64,000 bases of DNA. Origin: Tenodera sinensis (lineage: Eukaryota; Arthropoda; Insecta; Mantodea; Mantidae). Position numbers and translations under genes: made by a program. The stretch is from assembly GCA_030765045.1 (NCBI GenBank), contig CM060967.1:17226284-17290283 (forward strand), in the 5' to 3' direction. This document shows positions 35,560 to 64,000 of this stretch, piece after piece; positions within the stretch are counted from its first letter, which is position 1, and the number at the start of each line of letters is the position of its first letter. Under the pieces are notes generated by a model. That model saw nothing but the letters and a program-made list of their open reading frames with translations. It had not been told where the DNA came from and ran no database searches.

Positions 35560-37504
35560 TTAGGGTTCCAAAACAATCTTATGACTATAACAAAGCTGTT
35601 AGTGGCTGTCGTGCTAATGTGGTTTGATAGGATAGAATTCATAATTACAGTATCATACAATTTGTATACTAATACTATTTTGCATGGTCATTGCTTTGCA
35701 AAAGGTACATACCACTGCAATAAATTTCATGCTTTTTTTTCTTTAAAAACATATAAATACAGGATTATAACAAACTGGTGCCTTCGCTTCGAAAGAACTT
35801 ATTTATTTCTACAATCACCACTATTTATAAGTACCATAATTGTTACAATGGGCAGTTATATAATTTAATACACAATAGGGAATAAACTGATCAACAGGCA
35901 TATTTATGTAAGATTCTCTCTCTGCTGACAAACTTTCTCCTCGGAACCAAATATGAACCAGAGTGCATCTGTATGTGCACTATGCAAAAAGCTGGCTGAT
36001 ATTCCTTTTTCAGAAAGTCAGAGAAGCATGTACCATTCATAGAATTTGTAATAAAATTCTTTATATAAAATAAAGATGTCATAATTTGAATATGGACTGC
36101 AGAATAAAAACTTACATCTCTCCCTGTTCCACTCCTTCTTTCCAAGATCTGTTCTGTTGATGTGGATGATCTAGCTCACAATAGGAGCATATAACTGGCA
36201 TGATGCTCTATCCAAAATCTTTGGCTTTGATTTATTCAATTTATTATTTAAAAAAACGTTTGTTAAATTAAAAAATGTAATAAATTTATCAAGCAAACAT
36301 TCTTCCACATCTTCCTAAATACATGGTTAAGTCAGAAAGTTTATAACTACAAGAGCTTTGTACATCTTGGAGACTCACTATTTTATGCACATGTGTAAAC
36401 TTCCAATGCAATATTGTTTAAATAATAACAATTATGAAAACGTATGTGTTTTTGGTTGGCTGCCATTCTTATCTTTTCCCCAAAACCATCTATCAGTTCA
36501 CAGGTACTACATCTACTATATCATGACTCCTTTTTACTGCAGGTAGGTATTTAATTATCAATGAAGGAGTAAGGATCAATGGCTGGCCTCTACAGGCCTA
36601 AGTAAGAAACTGAAAGAACATTTTTGCTTACCTAATGTGCGCCAGAGCCTTCATTTTAAAGTTGCGGATGATGTTAAACAAACACTGAGCTTTCGTCAGA
36701 ATTCAATGCGTTTACATCCAAGATAATCTCACACTATATCGACTCAAAAAGCAGAGCATGGTCTGAAAATGTTTTTATCCTCGTCCACTTGCCACACACC
36801 ATACAGTAACTACCGAAATAAGGATGGTTCTGAACATTTGTCCGAATGCTTGCATTGACAAGGCGATACATACGACCCTTATAATCACTTGAATTGGCGC
36901 CGATAATACCATGAGGCCTATTTGAATAAGCAACTGCCTTGCTAAACATCCAAATTCCCCATGCAGGCTGTTGTAATCCTTATCCTCATACTGTCCACTG
37001 TTAGAAAACAAAATACCTTAAAAAGTCTTCAACATGGCAATAATTTTCTTTAAAATTAACTACTATTATCGTAGTATTTAGAAACATTTCTTTCTCACGT
37101 TTTCGGGCATTCTTCCAGTAATCCAAAGTACGTATGACCGTAATCGTTCGCCATGTTTACTAAATTTAATCTACTAAATAATCAGTGACATTTCAGTAAC
37201 TTCCGTTCAAGTTTTGCACAAAACTTTTCATTCCTATTAATTCATAAACGCGAATACTGTTTTTATCATAGTACTAAAATGCAGCCATATGTACAATGTA
37301 TTTGAGTGATCTCTTAGAATGTCAATAGCATTAGCTGAATTATAAATAAATCCGTTCAATCCCACATGCAACATGATTTTAATACTTCAATTGATAATTT
37401 CCTACAGAGTAAATGATTCGAGTGCTACTGAAACATGTGATAGACGATGGGCGTGACGTGAAGTATCTGTCATCTGCGGTGAAATTTTAAATCCAAACGT
37501 AAAT
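35560..37504. other. region upstream of VAC14
   Basis: Contains no recognised repeat. A minus-strand frame at 36734-36949 (71 codons with YFGSYCMVCGKW) is divergent to VAC14 and could be an exon of an unknown gene, but I recognise no family. The VAC14 promoter should lie just before 37505. No TATA box is evident, as is usual for housekeeping genes. Confidence 0.35.
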
Positions 37505-56950
<19,446 letters not shown>

Positions 56951-57479
56951 GTAAGATGGTTTATTGATAAGATACACATATGTACTAGTATCTAATTAAC
57001 CTGAATGTATGCACAATACCTAGTACTGAATTATTAATAAACAATATTAATATAGGGTTGTTAAAACATGTGTTAACCCATTCACAGGATATCTCCATTG
57101 CATATGGAAACCAGAACTCACCAGCAAAATGATGCCAGCAGAGGTACACTAAAATCCTTACCTCACAAACAAGCAGCATATCTTTCATTGTTTCATTAAA
57201 CAAAATGGGTCCTAGTTTCTAATTTGTTCTTAATTTAGATTCTTGTTGCTTCACTGTTAATAACTTCATTATTTCCTTATTTAAAATGGGTCCCATTGTT
57301 CTTTTAGCACTTATCACCCAGCATACTCCAATTTTTAGGTCATATGAGACATTTTATGTGATCATTAAAGGCCGGAGGTGTGTGCTGTTTTCCATAGATA
57401 TACTGCACATGACTTTACTGTTATTGCTCGCACATATAAACTGCAGGTAGGTACAGTCTGACCATGTAAACTGCCTCAC

Positions 57480-57930
57480 GTTAGCACAATCTCAGGGGTC
57501 TCCATCTAGGGGATATGTGAATGGCGACCACAAGGTACCCAAGCTGAGCAGAACTTTACTTCCACTTACTGGTGTTTTGCTCCTCACTGTAGCTTTTCTA
57601 TCTGACCTTACCTTGGCCATCTCTTGTTCTCTTCTGACCCTGATGCTATTACGGTTCCCGAGGGCTAGGGAGTCATTATTTTTCCAACCTCTCCATTTCT
57701 CTAATTTCTCTATCAAATCTTAACCCCTAACATGCTGACCTGTCATGGCATGTAATACGTCCTCTGATTGGTAATCAGAGTATATGGTCTGTGAGTTTAT
57801 TTTGATAAACCTCCCGGTCAGGTCGGTGAGACCCGTAAACCAATGACAGGTGTGGTCCTCCAGACATTCTGGGGGTTGTGAGAGAGCGATGTAACTGCCA
57901 AAACATAAAAATATGGTACTCTCTAAAAAG
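57480..57930 (+). repeat. dispersed repeat family G, copy 2
   Basis: Matches 39060-39480 in 'cctctatttctccaattt'-like, 'gtgtggtcctccagacattctggg' and 'tcttgttctcttctgaccctg' segments. Confidence 0.45.
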
Positions 57931-58100
57931 CGGTTACTATTACTGCTAAGTCTCTTCAATATTTATGCAATATGACTCGAGGGGTAAAATGTTCCGGAGT
58001 TAAAATAGCCCCCCATTCCGATCTCTGGGCGGGGACTACTTCTCGAGAACCAAAACATTATATTAATAGAAGATCTAACATCATACTTCTACAATGGAAT

Positions 58101-58260
58101 ATCTGTCCTCTATGTGATCTGCAAAAGGAAATGGACCAAGACCACCTTCAAATATGCCCGGCCACTTCTAGCGCCACATCCATCAGTGAAAAATATTGGA
58201 GAGCAAGAGGATTAATGACTTCATTGTCAGAAATCTAGCATTAGCTAACAACAACAACAA
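58101..58260 (+). mobile_element. RNase H retrotransposon tail (about 160 bp)
   Basis: Encodes CPLCDLQKEMDQDHLQICPA and SISEKYWRARGLMTSLSEI, a stop, then TTAGCTAACAACAACAACAA. Plus orientation, in VAC14 intron 8. Confidence 0.8.
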
Positions 58261-58341
58261 GTGCCATATACTATGTATTCTGGAATTGCTTATACTTATT
58301 GCTATTTATTACACGCTTTATATTAGCTTCACCTGTATGTA

Positions 58342-58695
58342 TGTAATGGAATCTTTTGACATAATTTTCACCCACTTAGAGTCGTCTGATTGACTTGAAA
58401 ATTTGCACACATGTCAAGGACCAATGACAATACAATAATATCATACCAAGATCATCAGGATAAAATAAAATTTATTAGCTAAATTTATCAATGTAATGGA
58501 ATCTTTCGACATAATTTTCACCAACTTACAGTCGTCTGACTGACATGAAAATTTGCACACATGTCAAGGACCAATGATAATACAATAATATCATAACTTT
58601 TTCCTAGGATCCTGACCAGGATAATCAGGATAAAAAAGGACTTAGCTAAATATATCAATGTAACATAATTTTCACCTGCTTGAGTCGTATAATAT
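58342..58695. repeat. tandem repeat, units of 150-167 bp, about 2.3 copies
   Basis: Units start TGTAATGGAATCTTT at 58342 and 58492; a partial third starts at 58659. They share 'ttgacataattttcaccaactta' (in part) and 'gaaaatttgcacacatgtca'. They adjoin the 3' side of the minus-strand RT tail, so may be its 3' UTR repeats. Confidence 0.75.
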
Positions 58696-58919
58696 TACAT
58701 TCTTACATCAGTAATTTTTTTACAAATCTTATGTACAACAATTATACCTTTTATGCACTGTAAGCTATAGATGTGTACAGCGTTATATTTAAGTTCTTCT
58801 ACGCTATAGAATGAATTTTCTACTAAATATTTTTTTATTGCCTTTAAACACGTTTCTCTTTGTTCTATGTCTTTTATTTCTTTAGGTAGTGCATTGTAAT
58901 TTTGTTTACGATTAATTTC
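58695..58919 (-). pseudogene. non-LTR reverse transcriptase C-terminus, interrupted by LTR element
   Basis: The minus strand encodes NYNALPKEIKDIEQRETCLK, then AIKKYLVENSFYSVEELKY, and stops at 58697-58695. ALPxxIKxIxxxxxFKxxLKxxLLxxxFYSxEE is typical of the end of non-LTR (Jockey/CR1/RTE-type) reverse transcriptases. The frame resumes in phase at 63967-64000 if the LTR element and one target duplication are removed, and runs off the window. Confidence 0.7.
58916..58919. repeat. target-site duplication TTTC, left
   Basis: TTTC directly before the 5' LTR; repeated at 63963-63966. Confidence 0.85.
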
Positions 58920-59471
58920 TGAGACGGAATATTGACTAATAGAAAGTTGTTCATGTAAATATTTTTGTAAGAGTGTGTAAATTTTTAATTCTTTTAATTT
59001 GGGTGTATCAGGGACCTATTTCTTTTTGATATTCAAGATCCAATGTCTTCTCGTCACTTTGAGTTCAACCAATGAGAACTGTTGCGCGGATGAATACATA
59101 AGAATGGCGGTGTTGCGTCATACCCACGCTCGGAACTAGATTCATTAGCGTCTGTGAGCTCAAAGTGGAAGGACGTATAATTGCTGATGGCGTGTGAACA
59201 TGTAAATTACACCCAAACTTTTAACCAGCATAGACGCTATCGAATTTTAAAAGTTGTTAACTAACTGAAATTGTGATAAAAAGTGTAAATAACGAATAAA
59301 TGTGTTTGTGATAAAAGAACGTTGGTTTATGCATTCCATTCGTTGACCGTCGTCCCTGCAGATAAGAGTAGCGTCTGCTATAACAAACTTTCCACCTTTT
59401 AGTAAAAACATTATTCCCGCTGCTATATTCCTGCTGCTAGGCAAAGACTTATTTAATAAAACCCCGCCTCA
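58920..59471 (+). repeat. 5' LTR (552 bp)
   Basis: Begins TGAGACGGAATATTGAC and ends AACCCCGCCTCA. No strong TATA box; 'ttatttaataaaacc' near the 3' end may serve as the polyadenylation signal. Confidence 0.93.
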
Positions 59472-59473
59472 AA

Positions 59474-59490
59474 TGGCTTGCCCAACGTGG
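59474..59490 (+). promoter_or_regulatory. primer binding site
   Basis: TGGCTTGCCCAACGTGG, two bases after the LTR, as expected for a tRNA 3'-end complement. The tRNA is not determined. Confidence 0.6.
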
Positions 59491-59726
59491 AGCGCGAATT
59501 TAGAATGGAATGCAAAATTACGAAGTGTTAACATCGAATGACGCTATCTCATCGCGTAGGAAAAAGACGCCATTAGACCATCGACTGATATCAACAAAAC
59601 ATCGATATATGGAGAATCAACGTGGGAAAAACACCGGAGATCATCTGGCGAAGCCAACTACCCAGGAGACGTAAATAACTGGACGAAGAACCAACGGAAA
59701 AAAAAAAAAAGTAGGATCCAAAATTT

Positions 59727-61772
59727 TTGTCTTTACATACATTTTATTTCCATTTATTAATGCTACTCAGAAGTGGCAAAGTAGCGGGACTTTCAACATT
59801 AAGTGAATTGGATAAAGGAATTAAAATGTCGCGAAAAGAGATAGAAACAGGAGTGGGGGAAGGGGCAGATAGGCCTAGTTATCAGATAGGATTAGAGAGT
59901 GAGGAACAGGCGGAAATAAGCAAAGACCAAAGGTTAATGATGATGATGTTTGAAAGACTGGAACAAAGTTTAGGTCAGAAAATGAAACAAAATAACATAG
60001 AATTAAAACAGGATATAGAACAAAGTTTAGGTGAGAAAATAGAGGGAGTGAGAGAGGACTTGGAAAATAATAAAAAAGAGATAGGTCAGAAAATGGAGGA
60101 AGTGAGAAAAGACTTAGAACAGAAAATGGAATTAGGTAGACAGAACTTAGAACAGAAAATAGAATTAGGAAGACAGGAGTGTAAAGAAAATATGAAAGTA
60201 ATGGAAACTAATTTAAAATTAGTACATAAAAACTTAAATGAAACAAAGGAAGCCTTAGAAGCTAGGATAGAAATTGTAGGAGATAGGATGGGAAAGATAG
60301 AATCAGAGATGAGAGAGAATAAAATTGTGTTAGAAGGGGAAATTGCTAGATGTAGGGATGAAATAACAGAATGTAATACAAGTGTAGACTGTAAGATTAC
60401 AAATGTAAAAGCAGAAATAACTGAGGAATTAAGGAAAGAGATTGAGGTAGTAAAGAAAGACATTATTAATGAAACTGTAGAACAAATTGTAATTCCTAAA
60501 ATTAAGACAATGAATGATGTGATGCTTTCACAACAGGATGCTATAAATGATATGAAACAAAGCCACTTAGAAATAAAGAATGATTTAAAATCAATCTGTG
60601 AAGAAATGAAAAAAGGGAAAGAAAGTTTGGCTAATGTAAATGATGTTGTGAAGGCATTACAAAGACAAGATGATTTAGATGTAAGTAATGTACAAGATGA
60701 GAGTTACTTGAGTAATGTACAAAATGTTGACTCACCATACAGAGAAAGAGGTTCACAACCAAACAATGACACAACACATAACACATGTTACACCAACAGC
60801 ATATTACATGAAATCACACCACCTACATTTGACGAGGAGAAGGGAGACGATCCAAAACTCTTTGTTAAAGAGATGGAAGAATATTTTAAAGTGAAAAGGA
60901 TACCAAACGAGCTTAGAATGATGATAGTTAAGAAAAGCTTAAAAAACAAGGCATTAGAATGGCTCAGGCTAACACTAGCTGGTCATGAGTCGTATAGCTC
61001 ATTCAGAAATTTGTTCCTATCAAGGTATTGGGGCCCAGCTAAACAAAACCAAACTAGGGTAGAGCTAGCGACAGGTAGATACGATCCAACCAAAGGGTTG
61101 TCATTAGTCGATTATTTTATGAAAGTAGCCAACAAAGGAAAGCTATTAGACCCCAACTTGTCGGAGGCAGAACTAATTGCCAGCATAACAAGACATTTCC
61201 CAGACACAGTGAGAACAGGGTTAATTATTGCGAGGCCAGTAGATTTTGCAGATATGATAGAACTGCTGACAGCCTTCGAAACACAAAATGGTCGGCCTAA
61301 TGAGCATAGACATAGGAACGGTCACCCAAACTCACCCATCCTAAACCGGAACACGACTACGAACAACCAGAGTGAGGGAGAACATAGAAATACTAGGAAT
61401 ACCCTTGAAAGGGGGAGAGGGGCACACCATTTCCCACAACCACATAATCATGGCGAGAGGATGGAGAACACAAGACAGCGGTACCACGACACAATACCGA
61501 GGGATGAATCGAGATACAGAACATATACATATGATCGTGGAAGACCAGGAGACCATACCCATCAAGTGAATCACATACGATTCAGTAGGGAACACTTGAA
61601 CAACCACAGACCGTCATACGACAGAGGTTCACGCCAAAGGGGCAGAGACCAATGGTACACTAACAACACAAGACAGCAGGAAGTAGAAGAAGATGTGCCA
61701 AATAGGGCAGATATTGCACAGAATACAGAAACAACCACCACCACCAACACTCAGGGAAATTACAACAACTAA
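59727..61772 (+). CDS. Gag-like protein of the LTR element
   Basis: Up to 681 codons; the ATG at 59826 (MSRKEIETG) is a better start because the first 33 residues are hydrophobic and uncharacteristic. Residues about 65-310 form a very long charged coiled coil with repeated EQSLGQKME/LEQKMELGRQ units. Residues about 363-520 resemble a retrotransposon Gag domain (TPPTFDEEKGDDPKLFVKEM, LKNKALEWLRL, FLSRYWGP). Residues about 525-681 are rich in Arg, His and Asn and should bind RNA. No CCHC zinc knuckle is seen. The open frame fits recent activity. It packages element RNA, presumably relying on reverse transcriptase from a relative. Confidence 0.85.
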   Translation: MSLHTFYFHLLMLLRSGKVAGLSTLSELDKGIKMSRKEIETGVGEGADRPSYQIGLESEEQAEISKDQRLMMMMFERLEQSLGQKMKQNNIELKQDIEQSLGEKIEGVREDLENNKKEIGQKMEEVRKDLEQKMELGRQNLEQKIELGRQECKENMKVMETNLKLVHKNLNETKEALEARIEIVGDRMGKIESEMRENKIVLEGEIARCRDEITECNTSVDCKITNVKAEITEELRKEIEVVKKDIINETVEQIVIPKIKTMNDVMLSQQDAINDMKQSHLEIKNDLKSICEEMKKGKESLANVNDVVKALQRQDDLDVSNVQDESYLSNVQNVDSPYRERGSQPNNDTTHNTCYTNSILHEITPPTFDEEKGDDPKLFVKEMEEYFKVKRIPNELRMMIVKKSLKNKALEWLRLTLAGHESYSSFRNLFLSRYWGPAKQNQTRVELATGRYDPTKGLSLVDYFMKVANKGKLLDPNLSEAELIASITRHFPDTVRTGLIIARPVDFADMIELLTAFETQNGRPNEHRHRNGHPNSPILNRNTTTNNQSEGEHRNTRNTLERGRGAHHFPQPHNHGERMENTRQRYHDTIPRDESRYRTYTYDRGRPGDHTHQVNHIRFSREHLNNHRPSYDRGSRQRGRDQWYTNNTRQQEVEEDVPNRADIAQNTETTTTTNTQGNYNN

Positions 61773-61860
61773 GTTCGTCCCAACTGGCTGGATGACAAAC
61801 AACAATATCTCAGCAACTTACAATTGACATCGACACCATGATGGCTACACGAAGAGAGAG

Positions 61861-61986
61861 ATGGAACCACTGGTCATAACAAAACAGCTGGGTGACCACA
61901 CATATGAGCTACAGAATACAAATGGCAAGTTGGTAGGAAGATACCATAAAAATAAATTGAAGCCATACAAAGAAAGGACCAAATAG
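61861..61986 (+). pseudogene. integrase C-terminal scrap
   Basis: 41 codons with TKQLGDHTYELQNTNGKLVG, then RYHKNKLKPYKERTK and a stop. This is the end of Ty3/Gypsy integrases (LGPxTYELxDxxGKxxGxxHxxxLKPY). It is in another frame from gag, with a stop about 12 codons upstream. It shows that the rest of pol was deleted. Confidence 0.8.
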
Positions 61987-62737
61987 TCTTTGTCAACGAA
62001 TGTGTAAGGCAGGAGTAGTAGAGATGAAAGAAGATAACAATTTTTAATGGGTTACTTATAGAAAATCATGTTCAGATTAGGAATTACAACAAGGAAGAAA
62101 ATCTACATAGTCATTGGCTATATCGACCACAAAGAGCATTGTTAACAAAAAAAAAAAACAGACGAGGACACTGATTGTCATTAAATAAATGAATCATAGC
62201 GACGGAAGATGATATGTTTTTGACATAAGGATGTCAGGAACAAAAATAAAAATGAATCAATTATGGTGAAAAACATATAATATTTCGACACAAAGATGTC
62301 GAGGGTAAATGGAGAAGAAAAATAATACAATTACAGAATAATTGTAAGTATAGAAGTTTTCTCTTATAGAAATAAGAGCCAAAGAAATGACAATTAGTGA
62401 AATGAGGAAAACCATAACCAGAAAAACAATACCCATGAATTAAGATGAATATAGCCAATGCTAAGCTCGAAGAAATGTTAAACCAAACAACAATGAATAA
62501 TAACCCAATCAAGAAAATTAGTACCATTAGTAACATCAGAGTTTAAGAACTGACTCAACAACCTGCCTATACATAAGCTTATAAGACAAAGAAGGCAAAG
62601 AACTGAATAAAGTATTGCCATAAACATAATCATAATCATTAGCTCAAAATTTGTATCCTGTTTTTCTCTCCTCATAGCAATGAATACAAGTCAAAAACCA
62701 CATGAAACACTTAAATTATATTTGTGTCAATGTCAAA

Positions 62738-63222
62738 TGTACAATAACTGAGTATGTGTTGTATAAGAACTGAATATGTGTTGTACAATAACTGAATATA
62801 TATTGTATGATAACTGGATATATTGTGTAATAACTGAATATGTTGAGTAATAACCAAATGCTTTATGCCAAAACTGAATGTGTATTGTGTAATAACTGAA
62901 TATGTATTGCATAATAACAGAACATATGTGTTATGATAGCAGGATATATTGTGCAATAACTGAATATGTATTGTGTAATAATTGGACATGTTGTGTAGTA
63001 ATCAAATGTGTTGTACAATAACTGAATATGTATTGTATAATGACTGAAGGTGTATTGTATAATAACAACATATATGATATGATAACTGGGTATATTGTAC
63101 AATGACTGAATATGTATTGTGTAATAATTGGACATATTGTGTAATAACTAAATGTGTTGTACAATAACTGGATATGTATTGTATAATAACCGAATGCATT
63201 GTGTAGTAACCGAATATGTGAA
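62738..63222. repeat. AT-rich minisatellite inside the LTR element
   Basis: About 20 imperfect repeats of roughly 24 bp built on TGTATTGTATAATAACTGAA. They create several open minus-strand frames (HNTYSVITQY-type) that are not genes. Confidence 0.85.
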
Positions 63223-63390
63223 ACTTATAAAGACATGTTGTATTATGTCAAAACAAAGGACAAAGACAAACAGTGAAGAAGACTGTAAAGAAAAAAAAAA
63301 AAAAAATATATTGTACAAAGTGATTGAATCATAGAAGTAGGGAGAAGTATTGTATTGTGTTTCAAGATTGTGAATAAGGTGACAACTTGA

Positions 63391-63410
63391 AAAACAAAAC
63401 AAGGGGCATA
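63391..63410 (+). promoter_or_regulatory. polypurine-tract-like sequence
   Basis: AAAACAAAACAAGGGGCATA immediately before the 3' LTR, in the place of the plus-strand primer. Confidence 0.55.
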
Positions 63411-63962
63411 TGAGACGGAATATTGACTAATAGAAAGTTGTTCATGTAAATATTTTTGTAAGAGTGTGTAAATTTTTAATTCTTTTAATTTGGGTGTATC
63501 AGGGACCTATTTCTTTTTGATATTCAAGATCCAATGTCTTCTCGTCACTTTGAGTTCAACCAATGAGAACTGTTGCGCGGATGAATACATAAGAATGGCG
63601 GTGTTGCGTCATACCCACGCTCGGAACTAGATTCATTAGCGTCTGTGAGCTCAAAGTGGAAGGACGTATAATTGCTGATGGCGTGTGAACATGTAAATTA
63701 CACCCAAACTTTTAACCAGCATAGACGCTATCGAATTTTAAAAGTTGTTAACTAACTGAAATTGTGATAAAAAGTGTAAATAACGAATAAATGTGTTTGT
63801 GATAAAAGAACGTTGGTTTATGCATTCCATTCGTTGACCGTCGACCCTGCAGATAAGAGTAGCGTCTGCTATAACAAACTTTCCACCTTTTAGTAAAAAC
63901 ATTATTCCCGCTGCTATATTCCTGCTGCTAGGCAAAGACTTATTTAATAAAACCCCGCCTCA
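63411..63962 (+). repeat. 3' LTR (552 bp)
   Basis: Same start and end as the 5' LTR. One difference found by eye. Confidence 0.93.
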
Positions 63963-63966
63963 TTTC
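63963..63966. repeat. target-site duplication TTTC, right
   Basis: Copy of 58916-58919. Confidence 0.85.
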
Positions 63967-64000
63967 TATTGAGCAATTGTGTAGTGTTCCCCTTAAGTGC

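Larger units (their letters stand above)
58920..63962 (+). mobile_element. young gag-only LTR retrotransposon (Ty3/Gypsy-like, non-autonomous)
   Basis: 5,043 bp with TG...CA 552-bp LTRs that differ at a single base by eye (59353 T against 63844 A), and a 4-bp TTTC duplication. Order: LTR, primer site, gag frame, integrase C-terminal scrap, A/T-rich region with minisatellite, purine-rich tract, LTR. No protease, reverse transcriptase or RNase H is present. The 4-bp duplication and TGGC..GCCCAACGTGG primer site favour Ty3/Gypsy. It inserted into the minus-strand RT remnant within VAC14 intron 8. Confidence 0.92.

Noticed and set aside
60086..60463. 125-codon minus-strand frame
   Set aside because: Antisense shadow of the low-complexity Gag coiled coil.
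62738..63222. CRISPR-like array
   Set aside because: Units are contiguous and degenerate with no spacers, in a eukaryotic genome.
62711..63402. Several overlapping minus-strand frames with HNTYSVITQY-type repeats
   Set aside because: Translation of the minisatellite within the LTR element.

Overview
This is a eukaryotic window, almost certainly from an insect with a large, AT-rich and repeat-laden genome. The evidence is GT-AG introns, tRNA-derived SINEs, Penelope-like elements (PLEs), mariner-type transposases, an R2-like fragment and long CA microsatellites. A polyneopteran such as a cockroach, termite or stick insect is a guess from the repeat style and is not shown by the sequence.

Two host genes can be supported. 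(1) On the plus strand, the first eight coding exons (402 codons) of VAC14, the HEAT-repeat scaffold of the PIKfyve/Fab1-Fig4 complex that makes PI(3,5)P2, run from 37505 to 56950. The gene continues past the right edge. (2) On the minus strand, a complete four-exon gene from 22744 to 12180 encodes a protein of about 330 residues with four membrane segments of MARVEL/CMTM type. All its exon junctions are phase 0. I cannot name it further.

Nearly everything else recognisable is mobile DNA. 1-12 kb: mostly unassigned AT-rich sequence with SINEs and one reverse-transcriptase tail. 12-23 kb: the MARVEL gene, with introns holding an R2-like fragment, a DDE transposase relic, an inverted-repeat element, a 5'-truncated RNase H retrotransposon with a 15-bp target duplication, and a decayed PLE. 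23-37 kb: SINEs of several tRNA-derived families, a pogo/Tigger-like MITE, and a second inverted-repeat element. 37-57 kb: VAC14, whose introns carry transposon relics, SINE palindromes, a (CA)n tract, and a PLE composite lodged between two pieces of a DDE transposase relic. 57-64 kb: VAC14 intron 8, carrying a non-LTR reverse transcriptase tail on the minus strand split by a very young LTR retrotransposon. That element (58920-63962) has 552-bp LTRs differing at one base, a TTTC target duplication, a gag-only reading frame and a scrap of integrase tail, so it looks non-autonomous.

The most unusual signal is a pair of short inverted-repeat elements (18548-18924 and 35329-35544) with 12- and 14-bp target duplications. 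Both carry the layout of a hammerhead ribozyme with a short helix III, but with two core substitutions. Related hairpins occur at the ends of the PLE copies here. This suggests PLE-linked, retrozyme-like non-autonomous elements.
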